From: Pseudohongiella nitratireducens
GTDB lineage: Bacteria > Pseudomonadota > Gammaproteobacteria > Pseudomonadales > Pseudohongiellaceae
Reading direction: 5' to 3'
Assembly (NCBI RefSeq): GCF_001642735.1
Contig: NZ_LWHM01000019.1
Span: forward strand, 53,640-117,639
DNA length: 64,000 nt
The notes under the pieces are model-generated. The model had not been told where the DNA came from. It saw only the letters and a list, made by a program, of their open reading frames with translations, and made no database searches. How positions within the stretch are numbered: the first letter of the stretch is position 1; every line of letters starts with the position of its first letter. Below are positions 29,731-39,532 of this stretch, piece after piece. A program made the translations under genes and the position numbers.

Positions 29731-30630
29731 TCAAGAATCTTTGACTTGCTGGGCTGCTTCTTTCTGTTCATGAAGTCGTGCCGCCACTTCCACTGGAAGT
29801 GTCAGTTTGAGCAGCCGAATCTGGCGGCTGTCTGAGTTCAGTACGGTAAACTGGAATTCGCCCAAATCAACCGACTCATCCCGCTCGGGTATGTGCCGCA
29901 GTTCCTGGAGAACCAGACCGCCCACGGTATCCGCTTCTTCATCGCTGAAGGAAGTCAGGAAGTATTCATTAAAGTCTTCTACCGGTGTCAGTGCTTTGAT
30001 GATGTACTGCTGGTCATCAAGGCGCTTGATGTAGCTTTCATCATCCACGTCAAACTCGTCATCAATTTCACCGACGATCTGTTCCAGTACATCTTCAATA
30101 GTGACCAGCCCGGAAGCGGTGCCATACTCGTCAATAACAATGGCCATGTGGTTTCGGGTCTCACGAAACTCTTTGAGCAGGACATTGAGCCGCTTGCTTT
30201 CCGGGACAAAGGTAGCTGGCCGGATAATATCTTTTAAATTAAAGCGCTCAGCTTCCGGATTCAATGCCAGGGGCAGTAAATCTTTTGCCAACAGAATGCC
30301 GATGATCTGATCCGGGTTTTCACCGGTAACCGGGAAGCGTGAGTGGGCTGCCTCAACAACGATGTCCAGTATTTCTGCCAAAGACTGCTGTATGGAAACA
30401 GTAGCCATTTGCGGTCTGGGAATGACAATTTCCCTGACCTGCATACTTGATACCTGCAGGGCGCCCTCAATGATGCTCAGAGCGTCTGCGTCCAGCACCT
30501 GGTCCTGTTCAGCGCTGCGCAGCATGGCCAGCAGGCTTTTGATATCTGTGGGTTCATCAGAGAAAACCTGCGCGATGCGCTCAATCCAGGATCGCTGGCG
30601 TGGCTCACTACTCGGGGGTTCGTCGATCAT
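29731..30630 (-). CDS. corC: CorC/HlyC family magnesium-cobalt efflux protein
   Basis: 299-residue soluble protein with two CBS domains (about 75-205: [50 protein letters not shown]) and the C-terminal CorC_HlyC transporter-associated domain (about 215-295). The CBS pair binds adenine nucleotides; the protein is linked to Mg2+/Co2+ homeostasis. Its start overlaps ybeY by four bases. Confidence 0.92.
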   Translation of the reverse strand: MIDEPPSSEPRQRSWIERIAQVFSDEPTDIKSLLAMLRSAEQDQVLDADALSIIEGALQVSSMQVREIVIPRPQMATVSIQQSLAEILDIVVEAAHSRFPVTGENPDQIIGILLAKDLLPLALNPEAERFNLKDIIRPATFVPESKRLNVLLKEFRETRNHMAIVIDEYGTASGLVTIEDVLEQIVGEIDDEFDVDDESYIKRLDDQQYIIKALTPVEDFNEYFLTSFSDEEADTVGGLVLQELRHIPERDESVDLGEFQFTVLNSDSRQIRLLKLTLPVEVAARLHEQKEAAQQVKDS

Positions 30631-31139
30631 GTGCTCGGAATACTCCTGTTTTCATAGGGGTCGGCGATGTTAAGTGATTTAAGGATGTCAATTTCAAGGT
30701 TTTCCATCTGTTCAGCGTCACTGTCATTCTGGTGGTCGAAACCTAACAGGTGCAACACACCGTGGATTACCATGTGTGCCCAGTGATCAGACAGTGATTT
30801 ATTTTGCTCGCCAGCCTCGCGTGATACCACAGCCTGACAAATCACAAGGTCGCCCAGCGGGAGCGTATCCAACAAGGTCGCAACCGATGCCGGCAAATCG
30901 CTGGGGAAGGATAGCACATTGGTTGGATTGGCTTTGTTGCGATACTGCGAATTCAACTCGGCTGACTCTGCTTCGCTGACAATCCTGACGCTGATTTCAG
31001 CATTGTCTGCTACTGGTTTCAGGTTGCCGGCGGCAAGTAATGCGGTCTGGCACCAGGCGGCTATGGTGTCAGCGTCTGGTTGCTCTGCTTCATCTGTGAT
31101 ATCTCTGATGACTTCAACGGTCGCGGTCATTGCTGGCAT
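30627..31139 (-). CDS. ybeY: endoribonuclease YbeY
   Basis: 170-residue single-strand endoribonuclease that finishes the 16S rRNA 3' end and takes part in ribosome quality control. The zinc site is in HMVIHGVLHLLGFDH (three His). The N-terminus (about 25 residues) overlaps the phoH coding end by 26 bases. Order miaB-phoH-ybeY-corC is conserved. Confidence 0.94.
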   Translation of the reverse strand: MPAMTATVEVIRDITDEAEQPDADTIAAWCQTALLAAGNLKPVADNAEISVRIVSEAESAELNSQYRNKANPTNVLSFPSDLPASVATLLDTLPLGDLVICQAVVSREAGEQNKSLSDHWAHMVIHGVLHLLGFDHQNDSDAEQMENLEIDILKSLNIADPYENRSIPST

Positions 31140-32145
31140 CCTGGTTCAGCGACTTCACGGTAGTCTGCTTGTCGTAGGCATCATAAGCTTCGACAATGCG
31201 CTGTACCAGTGAGTGACGAACAACATCCTTGGAGTCAAAAAAGTTGAAGCCGATGCCTTGCATACCATCGAGTACTTTCAGTACATGAACCAGTCCGGAC
31301 CGGGTGCCTTTGGGCAGGTCGATTTGTGTCACATCACCGGTTATCACAGCAGTTGAGCCAAACCCGATGCGTGTCAGAAACATTTTCATCTGTGACACGG
31401 TCGTGTTCTGACTTTCGTCCAGAATGATGAATGAACCATTGAGCGTGCGGCCGCGCATGTAGGCCAGGGGCGCAACTTCAATGACATTGCGCTCTATCAG
31501 ACGGGTGACTTTTTCAAAGCCAAGCATCTCATAGAGGGCGTCGTAAAGTGGCCGTAAATACGGATCAATTTTCTGTGCCAGGTCGCCAGGCAAGAAGCCC
31601 AGTTTTTCACCTGCTTCAACCGCCGGGCGCACCAGCAGTAACCGTTTGACCCGATCCTGCATCAGCGCTTCAACTGCACAGGCAACTGCCAGGTAGGTTT
31701 TACCTGTGCCTGCAGGGCCGATGCCGAAGTTGATGTCATGATGGCGAATACACTGCACATATTGACGTTGATGGCCGCCACGAGGCTTGATGGATGCCTG
31801 GGGTGTTTTAATCAGTACTGGGCGATCCGGGTCATCCGTGACTGGCTGGTCGGACCCGGTTAATAACTGACCACCGTCTTCTTTCAGTGTCAGGTGCACA
31901 AGATCCGGACTCAGACCGTTGCCGTCAGCGGTTTGCTCATACAGGGATGAGAGAACGCGGGAGCCTTCCTCAATGGCAGGCCTGCTCCCGGTTAACTGAA
32001 AACGATTACCTCGCTGACTGATACGGACTGCCAGCGATTTCTCGATTTGATGTAAGTGCTCATTGAGGTGGCCACAAAGATTAGCCAGACGAGATGTGCT
32101 GGCTGGCTCCAGGGTCAGCTGTTGCGTGCTTTGTTCCGTTGCCAT
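31114..32145 (-). CDS. ybeZ: PhoH-like ATPase (YbeZ)
   Basis: 343 residues. Walker A GPAGTGKTYLAVACAVEAL, Walker B FIILDESQN and VITGDVTQIDLPKG place it in the PhoH family, whose members are ATPases associated with RNA helicase-type functions and interact with YbeY. An N-terminal KH-like region precedes the ATPase. It lies between miaB and ybeY with the usual strand and order. Confidence 0.93.
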   Translation of the reverse strand: MATEQSTQQLTLEPASTSRLANLCGHLNEHLHQIEKSLAVRISQRGNRFQLTGSRPAIEEGSRVLSSLYEQTADGNGLSPDLVHLTLKEDGGQLLTGSDQPVTDDPDRPVLIKTPQASIKPRGGHQRQYVQCIRHHDINFGIGPAGTGKTYLAVACAVEALMQDRVKRLLLVRPAVEAGEKLGFLPGDLAQKIDPYLRPLYDALYEMLGFEKVTRLIERNVIEVAPLAYMRGRTLNGSFIILDESQNTTVSQMKMFLTRIGFGSTAVITGDVTQIDLPKGTRSGLVHVLKVLDGMQGIGFNFFDSKDVVRHSLVQRIVEAYDAYDKQTTVKSLNQDASNDRDR

Positions 32146-32250
32146 GTAGCTGGAAAATTACCTCCGGCGTCAGTATCTGCGCCTAATATGTTATGAAAAT
32201 GGCTGTTTTGACTATGCTGTTTTAACTATATATGGAAAGTATAGAGCAAG

Positions 32251-33597
32251 TTAAAGCTGGCCTGCCAGTGAGTTGGGGTAGGCCTCGAGAATTTTTACCT
32301 CAGCAAACTGGCCAATCAGACGGATATCATCACATGGGAAGTTTACGACACGGTTATTCTCCGTTCTTCCTTGCAGACTGTTAATGCCCCGTTTGGACGG
32401 TCCGGTGACCAGGATTCGCTGTGTGCTGCCGACCATAGACTCACTGATGGCGGCAGCATGTTGCAGAATTTGGGATTGCAACACCATGAGCCGGTGCTTT
32501 TTCTCCTTCTCACTGGTTTCATCGCTGAGCTCTGCAGCTGGCGTACCGGGTCGGGCACTGTAGATGAAACTGAAAGATGTATCAAAGCCAACTTCAATAA
32601 TCAGATTCATGGTGTCTTCGAAATCCTGGTGCGTTTCACCCGGGAAGCCGATGATGAAATCCGATGACAGGCTGATACCCGGCCGAATCGCCTTTAAGCG
32701 GTCAATGATTGCCAGGTAGTCCGCTGCAGTATGACCGCGCTTCATCGCCTTGAGTATGCGGTCTGAACCGCTCTGTACAGGTAAGTGTAAATGGCTGACC
32801 AGTTCAGGCACATGCTGATAGACGTCAATCAGGTCGCTGGAAAATTCAGTCGGATGAGACGTTGTGAAACGGATCCGGTCGACTCCTTCGAGCGCAGAAA
32901 GATAAGTTATCAGGGTTGCCAGATCCACTAATTGGCCATCATGGGTCATGCCTCGGTAGGCGTTGACGTTCTGACCCAGCAAATTGATCTCGCGAATACC
33001 TTTTTCAGCCAGGTGCGCGGCTTCCGCCAGCACATCGTCAAAAGGGCGGCTGACTTCTTCACCACGGGTGTAGGGTACTACGCAGAATGAGCAGTACTTG
33101 CTGCAGCCTTCCATAATGGTCAGGAAGGCTTCACAGCCTGATACGCTGGGCTCCGGCAGGCGGTCAAATTTCTCGATTTCCGGGAATGTTACGTCCACCA
33201 TCGGGATGCCGCGTTTTCCCTGGTCCAGCATGTCCGGCAGTTTGTGCAGCGTTTGCGGACCAAATACGACGTCCACATAGGGCGCACGCTTGCCGATGGC
33301 AGCTCCTTCCTGGCTGGCAACACAGCCACCCACTGCGATTTTGACATCAGGACGGGCTTCTTTCAGTGATCGCCAGCGCCCCAGCTGATGAAATACCTTT
33401 TCCTGAGCTTTTTCGCGGATTGAGCAGGTATTCAGCAATAAAATGTCGGCATCTTCGGGGTTGTCAACCACTTCTGCGCCTTGTTCGACTTTCAGCAGGT
33501 CGAGCATCCGGGACGAATCGTATTCGTTCATCTGGCAGCCGTGAGTTTTGATGTAGACTTTTTTACGCGGTGCGCCGCTTTGGTTTTGCATACTCAT
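32251..33597 (-). CDS. miaB: tRNA-2-methylthio-N6-dimethylallyladenosine synthase MiaB
   Basis: 448 residues from the ATG at 33597. Methylthiolates i6A37 in tRNAs reading UNN codons. The N-terminal UPF0004 domain supplies three cluster cysteines ([33 protein letters not shown]), the radical SAM domain has CSKYCSFC, and a TRAM domain ends the protein. A GTG/ATG-like start further upstream would add about 30 residues that look non-native; ATGs at 33597 and 33591 both fit the normal N-terminus. Confidence 0.95.
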   Translation of the reverse strand: MSMQNQSGAPRKKVYIKTHGCQMNEYDSSRMLDLLKVEQGAEVVDNPEDADILLLNTCSIREKAQEKVFHQLGRWRSLKEARPDVKIAVGGCVASQEGAAIGKRAPYVDVVFGPQTLHKLPDMLDQGKRGIPMVDVTFPEIEKFDRLPEPSVSGCEAFLTIMEGCSKYCSFCVVPYTRGEEVSRPFDDVLAEAAHLAEKGIREINLLGQNVNAYRGMTHDGQLVDLATLITYLSALEGVDRIRFTTSHPTEFSSDLIDVYQHVPELVSHLHLPVQSGSDRILKAMKRGHTAADYLAIIDRLKAIRPGISLSSDFIIGFPGETHQDFEDTMNLIIEVGFDTSFSFIYSARPGTPAAELSDETSEKEKKHRLMVLQSQILQHAAAISESMVGSTQRILVTGPSKRGINSLQGRTENNRVVNFPCDDIRLIGQFAEVKILEAYPNSLAGQL

Positions 33598-33727
33598 GAG
33601 ATAATTCGATGAAAATTCAGGAAAGTGGTCGATTATAACAGGGAATTTCCTACTATGCTGTATCTGTAAGAAGGCTTTGCGATACAATAGCGGGTTCTGT
33701 TCAGTTTGATCCAGAGGTTCCCCATAT

Positions 33728-34057
33728 ATGGCAATTCGCCAGGAAGTTTATCGCATCACCTTCCTCAACAAAGGCCAGGTCTACGAAGTCTTTGCCCGCC
33801 AGGTTTATCAAAGCGAGCTGTACGGCTTTATTGAAGTTGAAGAGTTTGTGTTCGACGAACGCAGCCAGATGGTAGTAGATCCAGGTGAAGAAAAGCTGAA
33901 AATGGAATTTCAGGATGTGAAGCGAAGCTTTATTCCCTTGCAGGCCATCATACGTATCGATGAAGTTGAGAAAACCGGTGTGGCCAAGATCAGCAGTGGC
34001 GACAACGTTATGCCTTTCCCGGCACCCGCCTTTAGCACGCGTAATAACGACAGTTGA
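33728..34057 (+). CDS. DUF1820 family protein
   Basis: 109 residues. The core [21 protein letters not shown] and [25 protein letters not shown] matches DUF1820, a small gammaproteobacterial family with no assigned function, often next to miaB. Divergent from miaB across 130 bases. Nothing indicates a membrane or export signal. Confidence 0.85.
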   Translation: MAIRQEVYRITFLNKGQVYEVFARQVYQSELYGFIEVEEFVFDERSQMVVDPGEEKLKMEFQDVKRSFIPLQAIIRIDEVEKTGVAKISSGDNVMPFPAPAFSTRNNDS

Positions 34058-34174
34058 TTTCCTTCTTCCCTTAACCGGTCTTTCGTCGCTAGCTCCTTCC
34101 CGGTTCAGTCTCGATTCAGGCGTCATTGCGTATAACTGACCCTGACATTGATACAAATCGGGGAGGTGTGAATT

Positions 34175-34711
34175 ATGTTTCACGGAAAAATTACCCAGCT
34201 TCAGTCCGGTAAACGTCAGTCCGGGCGGTTGGCGCGGGTCGCTGCCATGATCGCGGTAGTCGTTGCTGGCGCAGCCTGGAGCGCTCAGGCATCGGCCGAC
34301 ATTACGGTGATTTACAGTAGCGATGACCGTGATAGACATCATCATAGACACAATCACAGGCACCATAATGATGGAGTGGGGTTGATAGGCAGCTTACTGA
34401 TGCCAGGCTCGGTTCACTTCCAAAATATCCGGCATTCGCACTTCGATCGACACCATAACCGTTATAGCAGGCGTGACCGATATGACAGGCATGACCGATA
34501 TGACAGGCATGACCGATATAACAGGCATGACCGCCATCGCCATCCACATGCCAAGCACTCACGGCATCGTGAGAGTGCCCGCGGTAATCGTGGCCGCTGG
34601 CAGAGTAATCGGCATCGCGAAATCATCTACGTGGATAAAGATGTCAGGCATCGAGGCAATTATCGGGATGTAGAGCGTCGCAGTGTGATTATTCGACGTC
34701 GTGACAGGTAA
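34175..34711 (+). CDS. secreted His/Arg/Asp-rich repeat protein
   Basis: 178 residues. An N-terminal signal peptide (about 1-40, hydrophobic core AAMIAVVVAGAAW, ending ASA) precedes a mature part made almost only of H, R, D, Y and N: DRDRHHHRHNHRHHND, then tandem RYDRHD units, then an HRHP-rich tail and a more ordered end (REIIYVDKDVRHRG). His/Asp-rich export suggests binding of divalent metals such as Ni, Zn or Cu; no known family is recognised. The AGGTG before the ATG is a fair ribosome binding site. Followed by a strong terminator. Confidence 0.75.
   Translation: MFHGKITQLQSGKRQSGRLARVAAMIAVVVAGAAWSAQASADITVIYSSDDRDRHHHRHNHRHHNDGVGLIGSLLMPGSVHFQNIRHSHFDRHHNRYSRRDRYDRHDRYDRHDRYNRHDRHRHPHAKHSRHRESARGNRGRWQSNRHREIIYVDKDVRHRGNYRDVERRSVIIRRRDR
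34457..34528 (+). repeat. 18-bp tandem repeat inside the His-rich gene
   Basis: Three near-identical copies of GACCGATATGACAGGCAT occur at 34475-34492, 34493-34510 and 34511-34528 (the third with one change), preceded by a degenerate copy at 34457-34474. Each copy keeps the reading frame and encodes DRYDRH, so copy-number change would alter protein length without frameshift. Confidence 0.9.
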
Positions 34712-34774
34712 TTAAAGTAACGAAACAATCGGGGTAAGAGCACCGCAAGAGGTTATCAAGGGGTAACAAAGTTA

Positions 34775-34811
34775 GCCCTGGCTGTCAGTAACTCAGCCAG
34801 GGCATTTTTTT
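34775..34811 (+). terminator. Rho-independent terminator
   Basis: GCCCTGGCTG (34775-34784) pairs perfectly with CAGCCAGGGC (34794-34803) around a 9-base loop, followed by an A and seven T residues. It ends the His-rich gene and also lies just past the end of the convergent aminotransferase. Confidence 0.9.
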
Positions 34812-34833
34812 GATACGGGTGCCTATGCGCTGA

Positions 34834-36108
34834 TCAGGCTGCCTGCTCCAGCGTCGCAATTTCAACACAAAGTACAAACACCTGCATGGCGGCATCAATC
34901 TCTTCCAGGCTGGGGAAAGAGGGTGCCAGGCGGATGTTGGTATTTGCCGGGTCCTTTTTGTAAGGCCAGGTAGAGCCAGCCGGTGTGAGTTTCACGCCCG
35001 CATCGGCGCAAAGCTCGATAACGCGTGTCGCCAGGCCTGGCTGCGTATCAAACAGAATGAAATATCCGCCCTGGGGGCGAGTCCAGGTGCCAATGGCCTT
35101 GCCGTTCACTGTTTTATCACCCAGGCCTTCATCCAGGTGCTTCAGCACCAGTTCGAACTTGGGCTGGAGAATGTTTCGGTGCGACTGCATCAGTTCGCGC
35201 AAACCATCCATGTTTTTGATAAAGCGCATATGACGCAGCTGGTTGACCTTGTCCGGGCCAATGGTCGAAATCCCCAGGTAAGCGACGAAATTCTTGATAT
35301 TCTCTTCAGCAGAGGCAATGAAAGAAATGCCTGCGCCTGCAAACGTGATTTTCGACGTTGAGCCAATGATAATGGCATTGGCTGCTGTGCCTTCAGCTTC
35401 GCTCAATGCCAGCAGGTTGGCCAGCTCCGGCGGGTTGTCGGCCAGGTGGTGCTCGGCATAGGCGTTATCCCACATGATGCGGAAATTTGCGCCGGCGATT
35501 TTGCCCAGTCTGGCAAAGCGTGCCACCACTTCATCCGAGTACACGATACCGTTCGGGTTGGCGTATTTCGGTACACACCAGATGCCTTTGATCAGTGGGT
35601 CTGATTTGAGCAGAGATTCGACCTGATCCATGTCTGGGCCGTTTTCGTCCATGGTAACCGGGATCATTTCGATGCCGAGTGATTCACAGACCGAGAAATG
35701 GCGGTCGTAGCCAGGCGCGGGGCAAAGGAATTTGATGCGTTCACCGTTGCTGGCGTCATTCACCCAGGCGCTTTCCGGTCCGCTGACACCGTTCAGGTAG
35801 GCATGCACGACATACTGATACATCAGTTGCAGAGAGCTGTTGCCGCCGACCATGACCTGGCTGACTTTAGCGTCCAGATACTCGGCGGCAAATTCGCGTG
35901 CCTCGGGTATGCCCAGTCCACCGCCATAGTTTCTGCTATCAGTTCCATCGGCACAGCGGTAATCGCCTTGCAGTGCGCCATCGAGGCCATTGCAAAGATC
36001 CAGTTGGGCGGTTGCTGGCTTGCCTCGCGTCAGGTCAAGACTTAGCTGTTGCTGTTTAATCTCTTCCAGACGTTGATTCAATTCCTGAAGACGTGATGCA
36101 TTGCTCAT
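34834..36108 (-). CDS. aspartate aminotransferase-like PLP enzyme (PF12897 type)
   Basis: 424 residues of fold-type I. LDLTRGKPATAQLDLC, the substrate/PLP segment WDNAYAEHHL and the PLP Lys in IGSTSKITFAGAGISF fit the class I/II branch annotated as aspartate aminotransferase in Corynebacterium-like sequences and related gammaproteobacterial proteins. Substrate preference is inferred. It is a monocistronic gene divergent from srkA. Confidence 0.85.
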   Translation of the reverse strand: MSNASRLQELNQRLEEIKQQQLSLDLTRGKPATAQLDLCNGLDGALQGDYRCADGTDSRNYGGGLGIPEAREFAAEYLDAKVSQVMVGGNSSLQLMYQYVVHAYLNGVSGPESAWVNDASNGERIKFLCPAPGYDRHFSVCESLGIEMIPVTMDENGPDMDQVESLLKSDPLIKGIWCVPKYANPNGIVYSDEVVARFARLGKIAGANFRIMWDNAYAEHHLADNPPELANLLALSEAEGTAANAIIIGSTSKITFAGAGISFIASAEENIKNFVAYLGISTIGPDKVNQLRHMRFIKNMDGLRELMQSHRNILQPKFELVLKHLDEGLGDKTVNGKAIGTWTRPQGGYFILFDTQPGLATRVIELCADAGVKLTPAGSTWPYKKDPANTNIRLAPSFPSLEEIDAAMQVFVLCVEIATLEQAA

Positions 36109-36245
36109 GCCGACTTTGAACTCCTTGATAATGAGTAAGTAGAGTAGCTGGTGGCAGAATACCCGATTGCTTATTCCGGTCAGTTGCCAGACCAGCCCGA
36201 TATTTTACAGTATACTCGCGGCAAACTCGATCTACAGGTGAAAAA

Positions 36246-37265
36246 ATGGCGGATGACGATGAACAGATTTACCCCTTTCAGTTTCTGGGGCCAGATGCAG
36301 TCCTCGATGCCGTTGAATCACTGGGATATGAAGCGAATGGTCAGGTCTTTGCGCTGAACAGCTATGAAAACAGGGTTTATCAAATTGGCCTGGAAGGTGG
36401 AGACAAGCTGGTCTGTAAGTTTTACCGCCCGGATCGCTGGTCGGATGCCCAGATTCTGGAAGAGCACCAGTTTTCACAGCAGTTGAGTGACCTGGAGATA
36501 CCGGTGGTAGCGCCTTTGTCAATTAATGGCGACACTCTTCAGGTTTGTCAGATAGAGGGTGAGGCCTTTCGTTTTGCCGTTTTTCCCTATCAACGCGGGC
36601 GTGCTCCAGAGTTTGACCAGGATGCTCACCTTGAGGTCATCGGGCGGTTTCTGGGGCGCGTGCACCGTGTCGGAGCGCAGGCAGCATTTACACACCGGCC
36701 GGCCTTTTCCGTGCAAAGTTTTGCCGAGGATTCAGCCAGTTTTTTGCTTGAGAATGATTTTATCCCGCTATCGTTACTGCAGGCTTATGAGTCACTGAGC
36801 CAGGATCTGATGGGCAGGTTAAATGACCGCTTTCAGGATGTGGCAGGGCAGATCTCGATATTTCGGGTGCATGGTGACTGCCATCCAGGCAATGTCCTCT
36901 GGCAGGACAATACACCATTCTTTGTTGACCTTGATGATGCCCGAAACGGTCCTGCCGTCCAGGATTTATGGATGTTGCTGTCAGGCGATGACATGCAGAT
37001 GCAGCGTCAGCTGGGCATCATTGTCGAAGCTTATGAGCAGTTTAATGAATTTGATGTCAGGGAGTTGGTGCTGATCGAGCCGCTGCGCACCATGCGTATG
37101 ATGCATTACGCTGCCTGGTTGGCGCGTCGCTGGGTGGATCCGGCATTTCCCAGGAACTTTCCCTGGTTTGAAAGCGAGCGCTTCTGGTCAGATCATGTGC
37201 TGGCGCTGCGCGAGCAACTGGCGGCACTGGATGCGCCGCCGTTGCGCTTGTCGGTTTTTCGCTGA
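36246..37265 (+). CDS. srkA: stress response kinase A (SrkA/RdoA)
   Basis: 339 residues, APH/ChoK-like Ser/Thr kinase. Catalytic loop RVHGDCHPGNVLW (HGDxHxxN) and the metal motif FVDLDDA are present. E. coli SrkA (YihE) is Cpx-regulated and counters MazF-mediated death. In E. coli it lies next to dsbA; here the neighbour is a convergent TlpA-like thioredoxin five bases away. Confidence 0.93.
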   Translation: MADDDEQIYPFQFLGPDAVLDAVESLGYEANGQVFALNSYENRVYQIGLEGGDKLVCKFYRPDRWSDAQILEEHQFSQQLSDLEIPVVAPLSINGDTLQVCQIEGEAFRFAVFPYQRGRAPEFDQDAHLEVIGRFLGRVHRVGAQAAFTHRPAFSVQSFAEDSASFLLENDFIPLSLLQAYESLSQDLMGRLNDRFQDVAGQISIFRVHGDCHPGNVLWQDNTPFFVDLDDARNGPAVQDLWMLLSGDDMQMQRQLGIIVEAYEQFNEFDVRELVLIEPLRTMRMMHYAAWLARRWVDPAFPRNFPWFESERFWSDHVLALREQLAALDAPPLRLSVFR

Positions 37266-37270
37266 GCTGA

Positions 37271-37804
37271 TTACTCGGATGCTGAAAGCAGTGTCTGGAT
37301 GGCGTTGTCGATCACTTCGATATCGCCATCACGATAACCTTCGTGAATCATCTGGATGTTGCCATCACGGTCGATCAGGAACGACGTGGGCATGCCACGT
37401 ACCCCATAGTCATACATGACATCAGACGTTTCATCCGCCAGCAGTGTGTATGCCAATGGTGTTTCCAGGTCGGCCAGGAATTCCTCTGCGTCACTGACCG
37501 GTGCGTCAATCGTCAGGGCCAGTACCTCAAACCCCTGGTCCCGGTATTTTTCATACAGACCATTGATTTCAGGCAAAGAGCGTAGACAGGGCAGACACCA
37601 GGAGGCCCAGAAATCGACGTATACCACTTTTCCCTGCAATTCAGAGAGTGTCGTCCTGGGATCTTCAGGGCGGACACCCGGCAGGGTGAAATCAGGAGCT
37701 GCCTGGCCGGTTTCCACGCTGTAAGCAGGAAACGCTGGCAGCGCCAGGACGGCGAATAAGCTGATTATCACGCTGGCACGACTGAATTTGTTGAATAAAA
37801 TCAT
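37271..37804 (-). CDS. TlpA-like periplasmic thioredoxin
   Basis: 177 residues: signal peptide (SVIISLFAVLALPAFPAYS), then a thioredoxin-like domain with the redox pair in WASWCLPCLRSLPEI and the cis-Pro loop RGMPTSFLIDRDGNI. Such ResA/TlpA-type proteins reduce periplasmic disulfides, often for cytochrome c maturation. It lies 27 bases downstream of the desaturase gene on the same strand, so the two may share a transcript. Confidence 0.88.
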   Translation of the reverse strand: MILFNKFSRASVIISLFAVLALPAFPAYSVETGQAAPDFTLPGVRPEDPRTTLSELQGKVVYVDFWASWCLPCLRSLPEINGLYEKYRDQGFEVLALTIDAPVSDAEEFLADLETPLAYTLLADETSDVMYDYGVRGMPTSFLIDRDGNIQMIHEGYRDGDIEVIDNAIQTLLSASE

Positions 37805-37830
37805 AGCTGTTTCAAATCCCGGTATCAGGT

Positions 37831-39036
37831 TCAGGCGGCTTGCAGGTTGCCGAAACTCTGCATCAGCTCCTGCCAGCGCTGGCGTTGCAGCTTCAGTCGG
37901 TACTTCACTTCACGGTATTTGTCGCGCAGCGCCAACTGATCCCACTTTTCATGCAGTTGTTCATATTGCTCGTGCAACTGGGAGGTCTTGCTGTCATACC
38001 ATTCCTGGCGATGTTGCGCCCAGAGGTCCAGCGTTGTTTTCAGTTGCTGGTACTCTTCTTCCAGCTTCTCGCGCCATTTATCGGCATTGGCTAATGAGCT
38101 GCATTTTTCGCTGGCCATGCGGTATTGCATTTCCAGGCGCGCCGTCTCAATCATGAGTGGGGATACGCGCTTCAGGTCACTGGTCAGTCCCAGCCAGGAG
38201 CAACTGCGAATCAACCACTTGGTAGGGTCGTAGTGCCACCAGCGAACGCCGTTGCGGTAGTCCCACTGAAACGTATGATGATAATTGTGATAGCCCTCAC
38301 CATAGGTCAGTAAGGCCAGTACCGGGTTGTCGCGCGCTGAGCTTTTCTTGCTGAACGTCTGTTTGCCCCACATGTGAGCCAGTGAGTTAATCAGATAGGT
38401 GAAGTGCTGGCTTAACACCAGTCTCAGCAAGCCGCTCAGCAGAATGCCTGCCATGATGCTGCCACCGAGGTAACCGAGGAAAGCGGGCAAGGCGATATTC
38501 ATTATCAGCACCAGGGCCAGGTAATGTTTGTGCTGCCATCTAAGAATGGGGTCTCTTTGCAAGTCTTTGATGTTAGAGAAATCTTCCTTGCTGCTTTCGT
38601 AGTGGCGGACAATCCAGCCGATATGCGAAAACCAGAAACCGCGCCCGGCAGAGTAGGGGTCGCGATCATTGTTGTCGACAAAGGCATGATGTCGGCGGTG
38701 ATCCGATGCCCAGTGGAACACATCATTTTGCAGGGCACAGGCTCCGCCAAGGGCGAAGATGGCGCGCAAAATGGGGTGCGCTTTGTAAGCTTTGTGTGAC
38801 CATAGACGGTGGTAGCCGGCAGTGATGGAAATGCCACAAAACCCCATCATCAGTATGAATGCGACCCAGTCATACAAGGAATAACCGTATACCATACCGT
38901 ACCAGGGCACCAGAATGGCGGCCAGCAACGGCGTCGAAGTAAACAGGATCATGTTGGTCCAGTTTATGGGAGCATGCTCGTCCTTGGGGGCATTGGCTGT
39001 GACGGAATCGATATTGGTTTTTTCTATCTCATGCAT
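37831..39036 (-). CDS. acyl-CoA/acyl-lipid delta-9 desaturase with coiled-coil tail
   Basis: 401 residues. Membrane fatty acid desaturase with all three His boxes: HRLWSH, HRRHH and HNYHH, and the usual four membrane helices up to about residue 290. Unlike the common 300-residue type, it has an extra C-terminal stretch of about 100 residues rich in Q, E, K, R, W and L (EKLEEEYQQLKTTLDLWAQ, QLHEKWDQLALRDKYREV) that looks like a long coiled coil. The desaturation itself is confident; the tail function is unknown. Confidence 0.9.
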   Translation of the reverse strand: MHEIEKTNIDSVTANAPKDEHAPINWTNMILFTSTPLLAAILVPWYGMVYGYSLYDWVAFILMMGFCGISITAGYHRLWSHKAYKAHPILRAIFALGGACALQNDVFHWASDHRRHHAFVDNNDRDPYSAGRGFWFSHIGWIVRHYESSKEDFSNIKDLQRDPILRWQHKHYLALVLIMNIALPAFLGYLGGSIMAGILLSGLLRLVLSQHFTYLINSLAHMWGKQTFSKKSSARDNPVLALLTYGEGYHNYHHTFQWDYRNGVRWWHYDPTKWLIRSCSWLGLTSDLKRVSPLMIETARLEMQYRMASEKCSSLANADKWREKLEEEYQQLKTTLDLWAQHRQEWYDSKTSQLHEQYEQLHEKWDQLALRDKYREVKYRLKLQRQRWQELMQSFGNLQAA

Positions 39037-39248
39037 TAGCTACTGGGTCCGAAAGTTACTGATATAAAAAGGTTATCTGACTTTTAACTGGTTTTTCTCT
39101 GACTTTTATCTGGCTTGGAGGATGACTGGTAGATGAGTTCCGGTAACGCTGCTCATCGTGTCCAGATCAAATGTCCGTTATTATAGACAGGTTTAATGTC
39201 TGGCATATTACACGTAGACCGTTTGTAATTGAATAGAGTTCAACAATA

Positions 39249-39482
39249 ATGGATGATCAATCACTAAAAGCCCAGCTCACTGATTTGCAAAGCCGTATGG
39301 CATTCCAGGATGACACCATACAGACTCTCAGTGATGTGATGGCCGAGCAGCAGCAACAGATATCCCGGCTGGAAAAAGCACTGGCGTTGCACCGGGAAAA
39401 ACTGCTGGAATTGATGACTGACCTGGAGCAACGTGCCAGTCACAGTGGTCAGGTGGTGGACGAGCGTCCACCCCACTATTAA
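39249..39482 (+). CDS. slyX: SlyX family protein
   Basis: 77 residues, a short coiled-coil protein (LQSRMAFQDDTIQTLSDVM, QQQQISRLEKALALHREK) ending in PPHY, the typical SlyX C-terminus. Function is unclear even in E. coli. Divergent from the desaturase gene. Confidence 0.92.
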   Translation: MDDQSLKAQLTDLQSRMAFQDDTIQTLSDVMAEQQQQISRLEKALALHREKLLELMTDLEQRASHSGQVVDERPPHY

Positions 39483-39532
39483 TTGAGGGACCTGTTAATC
39501 CCTCTGGCCGATCATCAGGTTGTCAGCAAAGC

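Noticed and set aside
33701..34366. 221-codon open frame on the minus strand
   Set aside because: Antisense to DUF1820 and the His-rich gene; its length comes from the low-complexity codons of the latter.
34457..34528. Short direct repeats that could suggest a CRISPR array
   Set aside because: The 18-bp units are contiguous with no spacers and code in frame for the His-rich protein.
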